The notes below the pieces were generated by a model. That model saw only the letters and a program-made list of their open reading frames with translations. It ran no database searches and had not been told where the DNA came from. The translations under genes and the position numbers were made by a program. A stretch of 25,743 bases of DNA from an uncultured Paenibacillus sp. (GTDB taxonomy: Bacteria > Bacillota > Bacilli > Paenibacillales > Paenibacillaceae), in the NCBI GenBank assembly GCA_937895345.1, contig CALAWP010000049.1, positions 1 through 25,743 on the forward strand, in the 5' to 3' direction. This document shows positions 15,030 through 22,144 of this stretch, in pieces (the stretch's first letter is position 1; each line of letters begins with the position of its first letter).

Positions 15030-15446
15030 AGCGTCAGATGGTCTCCTTTCGACTGAGCCGATTGCATATTGCAATGATGCCGTATGGTTTAGTATAAGAT
15101 GGACAATTGCGATCATTCCTGTGAACGAGCGTAAAACGAGCGTAAACGGCTGGCGCCGTCCTTGGGAGGCGCGCTGCTTATCGTTCCGGCTTTTCCGAAG
15201 CCGCGCACGCAGCTCATTCAGCGAAATACGGTATGCGACGACATCAGCTCCGTATAAAGTGAAACTATACTTTCTTATCGATTGAAAAAGCAAGTTCCTA
15301 ACATTTACGCCTCGAGCTAACTGCGGTATGATTACATATCATAAAATTATAAAGCTATGCGCGGATGTGTTGCAAGTTTTATCGAAACGGAACAACCATT
15401 CGCGCTATTTCCCAGGAAATGTCGAAGGGATGGAGGAGTAAACGGG
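15030..15446. promoter_or_regulatory. 417-bp divergent intergenic region between the LCP and ABC genes
   Basis: No gene seen. Toward the LCP gene (minus strand) there is a -10 box TATACT (complement of 15091-15096) with a weak -35. A perfect tandem direct repeat of ACGAGCGTAAA lies just upstream of it at 15125-15135 and 15136-15146, and an inverted repeat ATTGCA-TAT-TGCAAT (15061-15075) lies in the leader. Toward the ABC gene, TATGAT-TACAT-ATCATA (15327-15343) is an inverted repeat next to a -10-like TAAAAT (15342-15347), without a good -35. Both promoters look activator-dependent or weak. Confidence 0.5.
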
Positions 15447-16709
15447 ATGCTGGCAATCGACGTGCAAGATTTGCGCAAGGAGTTTCGCGTGCAAAAAAAC
15501 CGCGAGGGCTTATCCGGCGCTTTGAAGGATTTGTTCAAAAGGGAATACAGGGAAGTCGCGGCGGTGAAAGATATTTCGTTTCAAATCCCTCAGGGGGAAA
15601 TATGCGGGTACATCGGGGAGAACGGCGCGGGCAAATCGACAACGATCAAAATGCTGACCGGCATTCTCGTGCCGACGTCGGGCAAGCTGAACGTAAACGG
15701 TTATGTGCCTTACAAGGACCGCGAGAAGTTCGTGAACGGCATCGGCGTCGTATTCGGGCAGCGCTCCCAGCTGTGGTGGGACATCGGCGTCATCGAATCG
15801 TTTCAGCTGCTTCGCAAGGTGTATCGGGTGCCGGAGAGCGATTTTCGCAAAAGACTGGACAATCTCGTGGAAAGGCTGCAGCTGGGCGACTTGTTGAACC
15901 GTCCCGTGCGCAAGCTGAGTCTCGGCCAGCGGATGAGATGCGAGCTCGTCGCTTCGCTGCTGCACAATCCGTCGATTCTGTTTCTCGACGAACCGACGAT
16001 CGGACTGGATATTGTCGTCAAGACGGAGATTCGCGACTTCCTGCTCCAAATGAACAAGGAGGAGGGCACGACGATCTTGCTGACGACGCACGATTTGCAG
16101 GATATCGAGGCGCTTTGCTCGCGCGTTATTATGCTGGACGACGGACGGATCATCTATGACGGCGGACTGGACGAGCTCAAAATGAAGTGGAGCAAAGGAC
16201 GCGAAATCCAGTTCCAATTCGGAGGCCATACGGCGCTGGACCGGCTTCAAGCGCTGACCGAAGGACTGGACGTCAGCTGGACGATCGAAAACGAGGTCAC
16301 GGCCAAGCTGTTCGTGCCTCATGCCGTCAGCATGTCCGAGGCGATGTCGCGCGTCGTGAGCGGGGCGGATATTCGCGACATTAAAATTTTCGAGACGAAC
16401 ACGGACGAAATCGTGCGCGGCATTTATCAGTCCGGATCGGCGGACGCCGGCGCGGCGTTGGCCGAATTCGCGGAGAGCGCGGCACCGGTCCGGGACGAAG
16501 CGGAGACCGTCAAGCCGTCCGCCGGGGCGGATGCCCGAGCCGAAGCGGAATCCGGCAAGCCGTCCGCCGTCGAAGCGCCGCTGTCCGGCAATGCGGATAG
16601 CGGAGGCGCCAGCCGAAGCAAAGCGGAAATCGGCAAGCCGGATGGCGGGAAGGATGCCCGAGCCGAAGCGGGGAGCGCATCGTCCGACAAGGAGCCGGCG
16701 GCCCGATGA
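15447..16709 (+). CDS. ABC-2 transporter ATP-binding protein with a long low-complexity C-terminal tail
   Basis: ATPase of an exporter made with the next two genes. 420 residues from ATG 15447 (GGAGGAG about 10 nt upstream). Motifs: Walker A GENGAGKS (57-64), Q-loop in VVFGQRSQLWWD, signature LSLGQ (157-161, Leu in place of the usual Ser/Gly), Walker B ILFLDEPTIGLD (Glu182), and switch TTHD (His215). A regulatory domain follows to about residue 330. Residues 331-420 are Ala/Glu/Gly/Lys-rich with near-repeats (DARAEAESGKPS, DARAEAGS), encoded partly by two identical 20-bp stretches at 16529-16548 and 16652-16671. Family members usually end near residue 330, so the tail looks like a recent expansion. 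The stop overlaps the permease start (ATGA). Confidence 0.93.
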   Translation: MLAIDVQDLRKEFRVQKNREGLSGALKDLFKREYREVAAVKDISFQIPQGEICGYIGENGAGKSTTIKMLTGILVPTSGKLNVNGYVPYKDREKFVNGIGVVFGQRSQLWWDIGVIESFQLLRKVYRVPESDFRKRLDNLVERLQLGDLLNRPVRKLSLGQRMRCELVASLLHNPSILFLDEPTIGLDIVVKTEIRDFLLQMNKEEGTTILLTTHDLQDIEALCSRVIMLDDGRIIYDGGLDELKMKWSKGREIQFQFGGHTALDRLQALTEGLDVSWTIENEVTAKLFVPHAVSMSEAMSRVVSGADIRDIKIFETNTDEIVRGIYQSGSADAGAALAEFAESAAPVRDEAETVKPSAGADARAEAESGKPSAVEAPLSGNADSGGASRSKAEIGKPDGGKDARAEAGSASSDKEPAAR

Positions 16710-17500
16710 TGAGCGCATATTTGGACTTTATTCGCATTCGGTTTCTGATGATGCTGGCGTATCGCGTCAACTACTACAGCGGCATTATTATTTATGCCAT
16801 TAACATTGGCGCGTATTACTTTCTGTGGGGCGCGATTTACGGCGAACAGGAGTCGCTGGCCGGCTTTACGGTGGCGCAAATGACGACATACATCGCGGTG
16901 TCGTGGATGGCGAGGGCTTTTTATTTCAACAACCTGGACAGGGAAATCGCGAATGAAATCCGAGACGGCAGCGTGGCGGTGCAGCTGATCCGGCCGTATT
17001 CCTATTTGCTTGTGAAGATGATGCAAGGTTTTGGAGAAGGGCTGTTCCGCCTGCTCCTCTTTATGGTGCCGGGACTGTTGATCGTATGCCTCATCTTTCC
17101 GGTATCGCTGCCGGTCGACCCCGTCGTTTGGGGCGTTTATCTGGTGATGCTGGCGTTCAGCTTTTTGATCAACTCGCAAATTAACATTTTGACCGGACTG
17201 TCCGCCTTTTTCGTGGAAAATAACGAGGGGATGATGCGCATGAAGCGGGTGCTGGTCGACCTGTTTTCCGGCGTTGTGCTCCCGATCGCCTTTTTCCCGG
17301 GATGGCTGGAGGCGGTGATGCAGTGGCTCCCGTTTCAGGCGATCACCTATTTGCCGAGCTCCGTCTTCACCGGCAGAACGCCGTTGTCGGAAGCGGCGGG
17401 CGTGCTGGGCATCCAGGCTGCCTGGTTTCTGCTGCTGCTCGTCCCGATCTGGCTGATGTGGCGGGCGGCCCGCAAACGGCTGTTCGTGCAAGGGGGGTAA
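16706..17500 (+). CDS. ABC-2 family transporter permease (DUF990/ABC2_membrane_6 type), first of two
   Basis: 264 residues, starting at an ATG that overlaps the ATPase stop by 4 bp. It has about six membrane helices, with a cytoplasmic segment YFNNLDREIANEIRDGSVAVQLIRP after the second; this 'I.DGS....L.RP' pattern is typical of the DUF990-type permeases that come in pairs next to an ATPase. The later part includes SAFFVENNEGMMRMKRVLVDLFSGVVLPI and a FFPGWLEAVMQWLPFQAITYLPSSVFTG stretch, also family-like. It should form a heterodimeric channel with the protein of the next gene, which starts 3 bp downstream. Substrate unknown. Confidence 0.92.
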   Translation: MMSAYLDFIRIRFLMMLAYRVNYYSGIIIYAINIGAYYFLWGAIYGEQESLAGFTVAQMTTYIAVSWMARAFYFNNLDREIANEIRDGSVAVQLIRPYSYLLVKMMQGFGEGLFRLLLFMVPGLLIVCLIFPVSLPVDPVVWGVYLVMLAFSFLINSQINILTGLSAFFVENNEGMMRMKRVLVDLFSGVVLPIAFFPGWLEAVMQWLPFQAITYLPSSVFTGRTPLSEAAGVLGIQAAWFLLLLVPIWLMWRAARKRLFVQGG

Positions 17501-17503
17501 CCG

Positions 17504-18295
17504 ATGAGATACGCTTCGCTGTTTTTGGAGTATATTAAGAACTACGCCAAAACAAGGCTGACCTACCGGGCCGACTTTTGGGTCGAGGTCGTTTCCGATT
17601 TGCTGTTTCAGGCGGTCAACCTGATCTTTATATTGGTCGTCTTTCGGCATACGCCGACGCTGGGCGGCTGGTCCGAGGCCGAGGTCGTGTTCGTTTACGG
17701 ATTTTTTATGATTCCATACGGGTTGTTCAGCACGTTTTTCGGCATTTGGAATTTCAGCGAACGGTATATCGTCAAGGGCGAGATGGATCGGGTGCTCACG
17801 CGGCCGGCGCACAGTCTGTTCCAGGTGCTGCTCGAAAATGTGGACCCGCCGTCGCTCGTCGGTTCGTTCGTCGGAGCCGGCATTATGGCCATGTGCTGGT
17901 CGCAGCTCGGTCTGCCGTTCCAGGTATGGGATTTGTTCGTGCTGCTGCTTCTGGTCGCCGGCGCGGTGCTCATTTATGCGGGCATCTACACGGCGCTGAG
18001 CTCAATCTCGTTTTATTCCGACGCTCCGACGGGCATTGTGCCGCTGATGTACAACATTCAGAACTACGGCCGTTACCCGGTCAACATTTACAACAAAATC
18101 ATCCGTTTCGTGCTGACCTGGCTGCTGCCGTTCGCTTTTGTCGGCGTTATCCCGGCTTCGTATTTTCTCGAAAAGAAAGCCGACGATTTGTCGCAGCTTG
18201 CGCTGCTGACTCCGGCGATGGGCCTGATCGTCTTCGGCATCGGCCTGGCGCTGTGGAACCACGGCATGAAACGTTACCGGGGGGCGGGATCGTAG
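17504..18295 (+). CDS. ABC-2 family transporter permease, second of two
   Basis: 263 residues from ATG 17504, with AAGGGGGG 6-7 nt upstream inside the end of the previous gene. About six membrane helices. The segment FSERYIVKGEMDRVLTRPAHSLFQVLLENV after the second helix mirrors the 'DGS....L.RP' element of its partner, and LTWLLPFAFVGVIPASYFLE near the end is typical of this permease type. The three-gene order ATPase-permease-permease with minimal spacing indicates one operon and one complex. The peroxiredoxin gene that follows is 76 bp away and has its own ribosome site. Confidence 0.92.
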   Translation: MRYASLFLEYIKNYAKTRLTYRADFWVEVVSDLLFQAVNLIFILVVFRHTPTLGGWSEAEVVFVYGFFMIPYGLFSTFFGIWNFSERYIVKGEMDRVLTRPAHSLFQVLLENVDPPSLVGSFVGAGIMAMCWSQLGLPFQVWDLFVLLLLVAGAVLIYAGIYTALSSISFYSDAPTGIVPLMYNIQNYGRYPVNIYNKIIRFVLTWLLPFAFVGVIPASYFLEKKADDLSQLALLTPAMGLIVFGIGLALWNHGMKRYRGAGS

Positions 18296-18371
18296 AACAG
18301 GAACGGGGGGCGTCGTCTTTGCCCCTTCCGGTCTGGGAAAGCAACTGTGAGAATGGAGTGGAGGATAACCG

Positions 18372-18875
18372 ATGGCACTTGAAATCGGCAAAAAAGCGCC
18401 CAAATTCAAGCTTCCCGCATCGAACGGCGAGATCTTGTCGCTCGCCGATTGCCGCGGAAGCCATGTCGTTTTGTTTTTTTACCCGAAAGATATGACGGCG
18501 ACCTGCACCCAGCAGGCTTGCGATTTGCGGGACGTTTACGGCGAAATCCGGCAGCAAAACGCGATAGTGCTTGGAATAAGCACGGACAGCGTCAAATCGC
18601 ACCGTAATTTTATCGCCAAAAAAGAACTTCCGTATGTGCTGCTGGCGGACGAAAACCACGAGGTGTGCGAGAAATACGGCGTGTGGCAGCTCAAAAAACT
18701 GTACGGCCGCGAATATATGGGCATCGTGCGCTCGACCTTCCTGATCGATGCAAAAGGCAATTTGGTCAGAGAGTGGCGGAAAGTCAGGGTCAAGGGCCAT
18801 GCGGAAGAAGTGCTCGCGGCCGTGACGGAGCTGAACGGCCGAAAGCGGCGCTCGAAGCAGGCGGAAGGGGAGTAG
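18372..18875 (+). CDS. bcp: Peroxiredoxin Q/BCP (thioredoxin-dependent thiol peroxidase)
   Basis: Reduces hydrogen peroxide and organic hydroperoxides using thioredoxin; cytoplasmic. 167 residues from ATG 18372 with GGAGG 9 nt upstream. The peroxidatic motif YPKDMTATCTQQACDLRD shows Cys45 and the resolving Cys50 five residues on, as in atypical 2-Cys BCP proteins. IVLGISTDSVKSHRNF and GIVRSTFLIDAKGNLVREW are also family-typical. The peroxidatic threonine (Thr42) is kept. The C-terminal dozen residues are basic (RKRRSKQ) and beyond the usual end. A hairpin overlaps the stop codon. It could be co-transcribed with the ABC genes upstream, as no terminator is obvious between them. Confidence 0.95.
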   Translation: MALEIGKKAPKFKLPASNGEILSLADCRGSHVVLFFYPKDMTATCTQQACDLRDVYGEIRQQNAIVLGISTDSVKSHRNFIAKKELPYVLLADENHEVCEKYGVWQLKKLYGREYMGIVRSTFLIDAKGNLVREWRKVRVKGHAEEVLAAVTELNGRKRRSKQAEGE

Positions 18876-18897
18876 GGCCGCCGCCTTCCGCGGCCCT
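18874..18897 (+). terminator. Hairpin at the end of the peroxiredoxin gene
   Basis: AGGGCCGC (18874-18881) pairs with GCGGCCCT (18890-18897), 8-nt loop, followed by TCTTGC. It overlaps the stop codon. A second stem lies just downstream (GCCC-GTGCG with CGCAC-GGGC, 18907-18928). Together they could end transcription, though neither has a good T-run. Confidence 0.55.
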
Positions 18898-19122
18898 TCT
18901 TGCATGGCCCGGTGCGGGTCGCACGGGCGCTTCCGCGAATAGGCTGGCTTAGTCGTGACCGCTGCGCCGAAGGAGGAGGAGGATTGCTGCTTCCGATAAT
19001 TGTCTCCGCCGCAGTTGTGTCGGTCAAGTTGATTGATCCCCGCCTTAATGGCTTCAATGGCTTGAAGTCACTTTCCGCATCGCAGCAGTTCCCGTCGTTG
19101 CAGCTGTACAGAGGCATCTCCG
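18898..19122. other. Intergenic stretch with a strong Shine-Dalgarno but no convincing gene
   Basis: An AAGGAGGAGGAGG at about 18970-18982 is followed by a TTG (18984) that opens a frame of 112 codons to 19319. This frame runs straight through the 32-bp repeats downstream, whose period shifts the reading frame each time, and the peptide has no recognisable domain. I do not call it a gene. Confidence 0.4.
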
Positions 19123-19282
19123 GCAGTCCACGACGCAGTCTTTTCGAACTCTTAGCAGTCCACGACACAGTATTCTCAATACCCCAGCGTCCACGCCGAG
19201 GTATTCTCTCATTCTCCAGCAGTCCACGCCGAGGTATTCTCAACACCCGAGCAGTTCACGCCGCCGTATTCTCGATTCACCA
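19123..19282. repeat. 32-bp tandem repeat, five copies
   Basis: Exact 32-bp periodicity: 19123-19154, 19155-19186, 19187-19218, 19219-19250, 19251-19282. Units share GCAGTCCACG at the start and GTATTCTC in the middle; the last 11 bases vary most. The outer copies are the most diverged and a decayed remnant follows at 19283. There are no unique spacers, so it is not a CRISPR array. The period is not a multiple of three, so it is not a coding repeat in any single frame. Confidence 0.88.
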
Positions 19283-19367
19283 GTCACCGCAAACAAAGTC
19301 GCAGCAGGCCTCCGCCTGAACGATTCGGCAATCCTTCAGTTGCAGACTTCTTTCCAGTCGTCTCCCC

Positions 19368-19418
19368 ACAGTCACTCTCTCGTTACAGTCACTCCCTCGG
19401 CACAGTTGCTTCGCACAA
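19368..19418. repeat. 17-bp tandem repeat, two good copies and one weak
   Basis: ACAGTCACTCTCTCGTT (19368-19384) and ACAGTCACTCCCTCGGC (19385-19401) match at 13-14 of 17 positions; ACAGTTGCTTCGCACAA (19402-19418) is a looser third. The rest of 19283-19556 holds no gene. A -10-like TATACT at 19511-19516, with only a weak -35, may serve the deacetylase gene. Confidence 0.5.
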
Positions 19419-19568
19419 CCCATCGTATCTTTTCCGTAAGTAACCTAATCAGCATTGCAGCGCGGCGAATATATTCGGAGAGTCCAGTCATTAGCGGCAT
19501 GGCGCGTTCATATACTCTATCAATTGGCGAATGACGAATTTTGATGATAGAGAGGGATGGTGGGCGTA

Positions 19569-21008
19569 ATGCGGAGGTTGGGCAAGGGGTTGGCCTGCGT
19601 GTTGTTTGTATGGTTCGGACTGCATATGCTGCTGGGGGGCGGAATGATTTATAGAGGCGAGGCGGCGCGCGCATGGGACAAGCCGGCGGCGTTCAGCGCA
19701 GTTTATTACGAACGCGAGACGCTGCCCTTGCTGGGGGAACCGGCGGGGATGGACGAAACCGATTTCGAAGCTGAAGGACCATCGGAAGTGGAAGAAGCGG
19801 ACCGCAAAGGAGGAGGAACTGCGGGAGTGCCCGGAGCCGGCCGCAAGGCCGACAGCGCGGAGGTCAGGCATTTTTTTGGCAGCGGGGAAGGGGGGAGCGC
19901 GTCGGGGGAAGAGAGTCAGCCTGCAGAAACGGCGGCGCCGGGGAAAATCGTCTATTTGACGTTTGACGACGGACCGAGCAAGCATACGCCGGAGGTGCTG
20001 GATCTGCTCAAGAAGGAAGGCATTCAGGCGACTTTTTTTGTAACGGGACAGCAAGTAGACAACTATCCGGACATCGCAAAGCGCATTGTCGAGGAAGGGC
20101 ATGCGATCGGCAATCATACGTACAATCATGTATACGAGCAGCTGTATGGAGGGTTTGGAGCGTTTGCGGAGCAAGTCATGCAGACCGACGAGTCGATCTA
20201 TCAGGCAACAGGCGTGCGCACGCCGCTGTTTCGGGCGCCGGGAGGGACGTATACGAATTTTGACCGGGGGTATTTCGAGGCGATGAAGGAAGCGGGCTAT
20301 ATCGTGCACGATTGGAACGTCGACAGCGGCGATTCCAAGCGGCGGGGCGTGCCGGCCTCCGAAATCGTCGCCAACGTGAAGGCGTCGAAGCTGGCGGACG
20401 TGCTGAACGTGCTGCTGCACGACAGCGGAGGCCATGAGGCTTCGGTGAAGGCATTGCCCGAAATTATCCGTTACTACAAGCAGCTCGGCTATGCGTTCAG
20501 GCCGTTGACGGAGCATGTCGAGCCGATCCAATTCCAGACGGCGAGCCGGATCAAATGGAACCGGGGCCCGGTTGCGGCGAGCGAACGTGCCGCTTTGGCG
20601 GAATATGCGAACGCCTGGACGCGGACGGCCCGAATCGGCCCTGCGGATAGCGGCGGCAGGAACGAACCGAGCCTGTTCCTGCATTTTGGCGCCGAGCGGC
20701 TGGAGCTGGAGCCAGGCAGCTACGAGCTGATCGGCGGGTCGATTCATGTGCCGGTCGCCCGGCTGGCGGAATGGATGGGGGCGCGCGTGGAGCGGGATGA
20801 GCGGACCGGCTTGATCGAGGCGGTGCTCGGCGGCCAAAGCTTGTTTTGGCTGGAAGGCGAATCGGGGGCGGCGCCGAGCGATCCGGCAGGAGACGAGCTG
20901 CTTGTGCCCATACGTTCGACGCTGGGGCAATTCGGAGCCGCGGTCGTCGACTACGTGTACACGGGGGCGCAAAGAGAAGTCTGGATCGGGCAGCGGCAAT
21001 CGGCGTGA
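19569..21008 (+). CDS. Polysaccharide deacetylase with a C-terminal copper-amine-oxidase-N-like domain
   Basis: NodB-type metal-dependent deacetylase, likely acting on peptidoglycan or another N-acetylated surface glycan. 479 residues from ATG 19569 (GGTGGG 5 nt upstream; an in-frame ATG at 19557 is the alternative). A membrane anchor or signal lies at about 7-27, then an acidic, Gly/Ser-rich linker to about 125. The catalytic domain (126-315) has TFDDGP (Asp133, Asp134), GNHTYNH (His183, His187), RAPGG (Arg222), VHDWNVDSGD and LLHD (His284, Asp285), so all five motifs are intact. Residues about 375-475 (SIHVPVARLAEWMGARVERD ... VWIG) resemble the Cu_amine_oxidN1 stalk domain common on Paenibacillus surface proteins. 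The gene stands alone after a long repeat-bearing gap. Confidence 0.92.
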   Translation: MRRLGKGLACVLFVWFGLHMLLGGGMIYRGEAARAWDKPAAFSAVYYERETLPLLGEPAGMDETDFEAEGPSEVEEADRKGGGTAGVPGAGRKADSAEVRHFFGSGEGGSASGEESQPAETAAPGKIVYLTFDDGPSKHTPEVLDLLKKEGIQATFFVTGQQVDNYPDIAKRIVEEGHAIGNHTYNHVYEQLYGGFGAFAEQVMQTDESIYQATGVRTPLFRAPGGTYTNFDRGYFEAMKEAGYIVHDWNVDSGDSKRRGVPASEIVANVKASKLADVLNVLLHDSGGHEASVKALPEIIRYYKQLGYAFRPLTEHVEPIQFQTASRIKWNRGPVAASERAALAEYANAWTRTARIGPADSGGRNEPSLFLHFGAERLELEPGSYELIGGSIHVPVARLAEWMGARVERDERTGLIEAVLGGQSLFWLEGESGAAPSDPAGDELLVPIRSTLGQFGAAVVDYVYTGAQREVWIGQRQSA

Positions 21009-21094
21009 AGACGTAACTCTAGCAGGTCTAAATAGGATAAAAGCTGGGGACACTGAAAAGTAGATAGATTTATTTTTCAGGAGGCGAACGATGC

Positions 21095-22144
21095 ATGATT
21101 TTTCCCCAATTATCCGGCCATCAAACGAATCCGGACGGCCGCGGCAACGGAGGCGTTCACCACTGGCATGAGCCGCCGCAAGCGCTGCTGCAGCGGATGC
21201 GCGCCAAGCTCGAAACGGTATTGCTGGGCAAGCCTGAAGTCGTCAGACAGATGCAGATCGCATGGCTGGCCGGCGGCCATGTGCTGCTGGAAGATATGCC
21301 GGGCACGGGCAAAACGATGCTGGCCCAGGCGGTCGCGAGAGCCGCAGGAGGAGAATTCAAACGGATTCAGTTCACGTCCGATATGCTCCCGGCCGACGTC
21401 GTAGGCGGCATGGTGCTGGAACCGCGGTCGGGAGAGCTGGTTTACCGCAGCGGTCCGATAATGGCCAACGTGGTGCTGGCCGACGAAATCAACCGCACGT
21501 CTCCGCGAACGCAGTCGGCTTTGCTGGAGGCGATGGAGGAAAGGCGAGTGACGATCGAGGGCAGAAGCAAGCGGCTCCCGATTCCGTTTATGCTGATCGC
21601 GACGCAAAATCCGTTAAGCTTCGAAGGGACGAGTCTGCTGCCGGAGGCGCAGCTGGACCGATTTATGATGAAGCTGTCGATCGGTTACCCGTCGCCGGAG
21701 GACGAGAAACGGCTGCTGGCGCAATATGCCGACGGCAAACGGATCGAGCCGGAACGGCTGCGCCCGGTCATGACGGCGCAGGAATGGCTGCAAATGCAGG
21801 CCGAGGCCCGGCAGGCGCACGTGCATCCCGCGCTGCTGGACTATATGGCGCAAGCGGCCGCGGCCGTCAGGCGCGCGCCCGAGACGCTGTTGGCGCTAAG
21901 TCCGCGCGCCTTGCGCGACTGGCTTCGAGCGGCGCAGGCTTCCGCCTACGCGGAAGGGCGGGGCTACGTCATCCCGGACGATGTGCTCGGTACGGCCGCA
22001 GCCGTGCTGCCGCATCGCCTTGTGCTGCGAAGCGGAGCAAGGCGAACGGGGCTCGACGCGTCCGCATGGCTGGAGCATGTGCTTCGAAATACCGCGTTTC
22101 CGAAAGAAGCCGGAAGCGTGAACGGAAGCAGGTATGCGCGATGA
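21095..22144 (+). CDS. MoxR family AAA+ ATPase
   Basis: Chaperone-like AAA+ ATPase; MoxR proteins help mature or activate partners encoded next to them, often with VWA or DUF58 proteins. 349 residues. Walker A PGTGKT (69-74), Walker B VVLADEINRTSPRTQSALLEAMEE (Asp130, Glu131), IATQNP sensor and TSLLPEAQLDRFMMKL are all present. AGGAGG (21080-21085) is followed by two ATGs: 21091 with ideal 6-nt spacing opens only a 26-codon frame, while 21095 with 10-nt spacing opens this gene. The N-terminal 25 residues are not conserved in type. The stop overlaps the DUF58 start (ATGA), the first of two overlaps in this operon. Confidence 0.94.
   Translation: MIFPQLSGHQTNPDGRGNGGVHHWHEPPQALLQRMRAKLETVLLGKPEVVRQMQIAWLAGGHVLLEDMPGTGKTMLAQAVARAAGGEFKRIQFTSDMLPADVVGGMVLEPRSGELVYRSGPIMANVVLADEINRTSPRTQSALLEAMEERRVTIEGRSKRLPIPFMLIATQNPLSFEGTSLLPEAQLDRFMMKLSIGYPSPEDEKRLLAQYADGKRIEPERLRPVMTAQEWLQMQAEARQAHVHPALLDYMAQAAAAVRRAPETLLALSPRALRDWLRAAQASAYAEGRGYVIPDDVLGTAAAVLPHRLVLRSGARRTGLDASAWLEHVLRNTAFPKEAGSVNGSRYAR

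Noticed and set aside
18536..19246. Minus-strand open frame of 236 codons across the peroxiredoxin gene and the repeats
   Set aside because: Half is antisense to a certain gene and the rest is repeat DNA; no ribosome site or domain.
19123..19282. CRISPR array
   Set aside because: Units abut directly with no unique spacers of constant length, and no cas gene is present.
19491..21053. Minus-strand open frame of 520 codons
   Set aside because: Antisense of the polysaccharide deacetylase, whose catalytic motifs are all intact on the plus strand.
21262..22140. Upstream extension of the DUF58 frame across moxR
   Set aside because: The DUF58 start at 22141 overlaps the moxR stop in the usual ATGA way; the extension is only out-of-frame moxR sequence.
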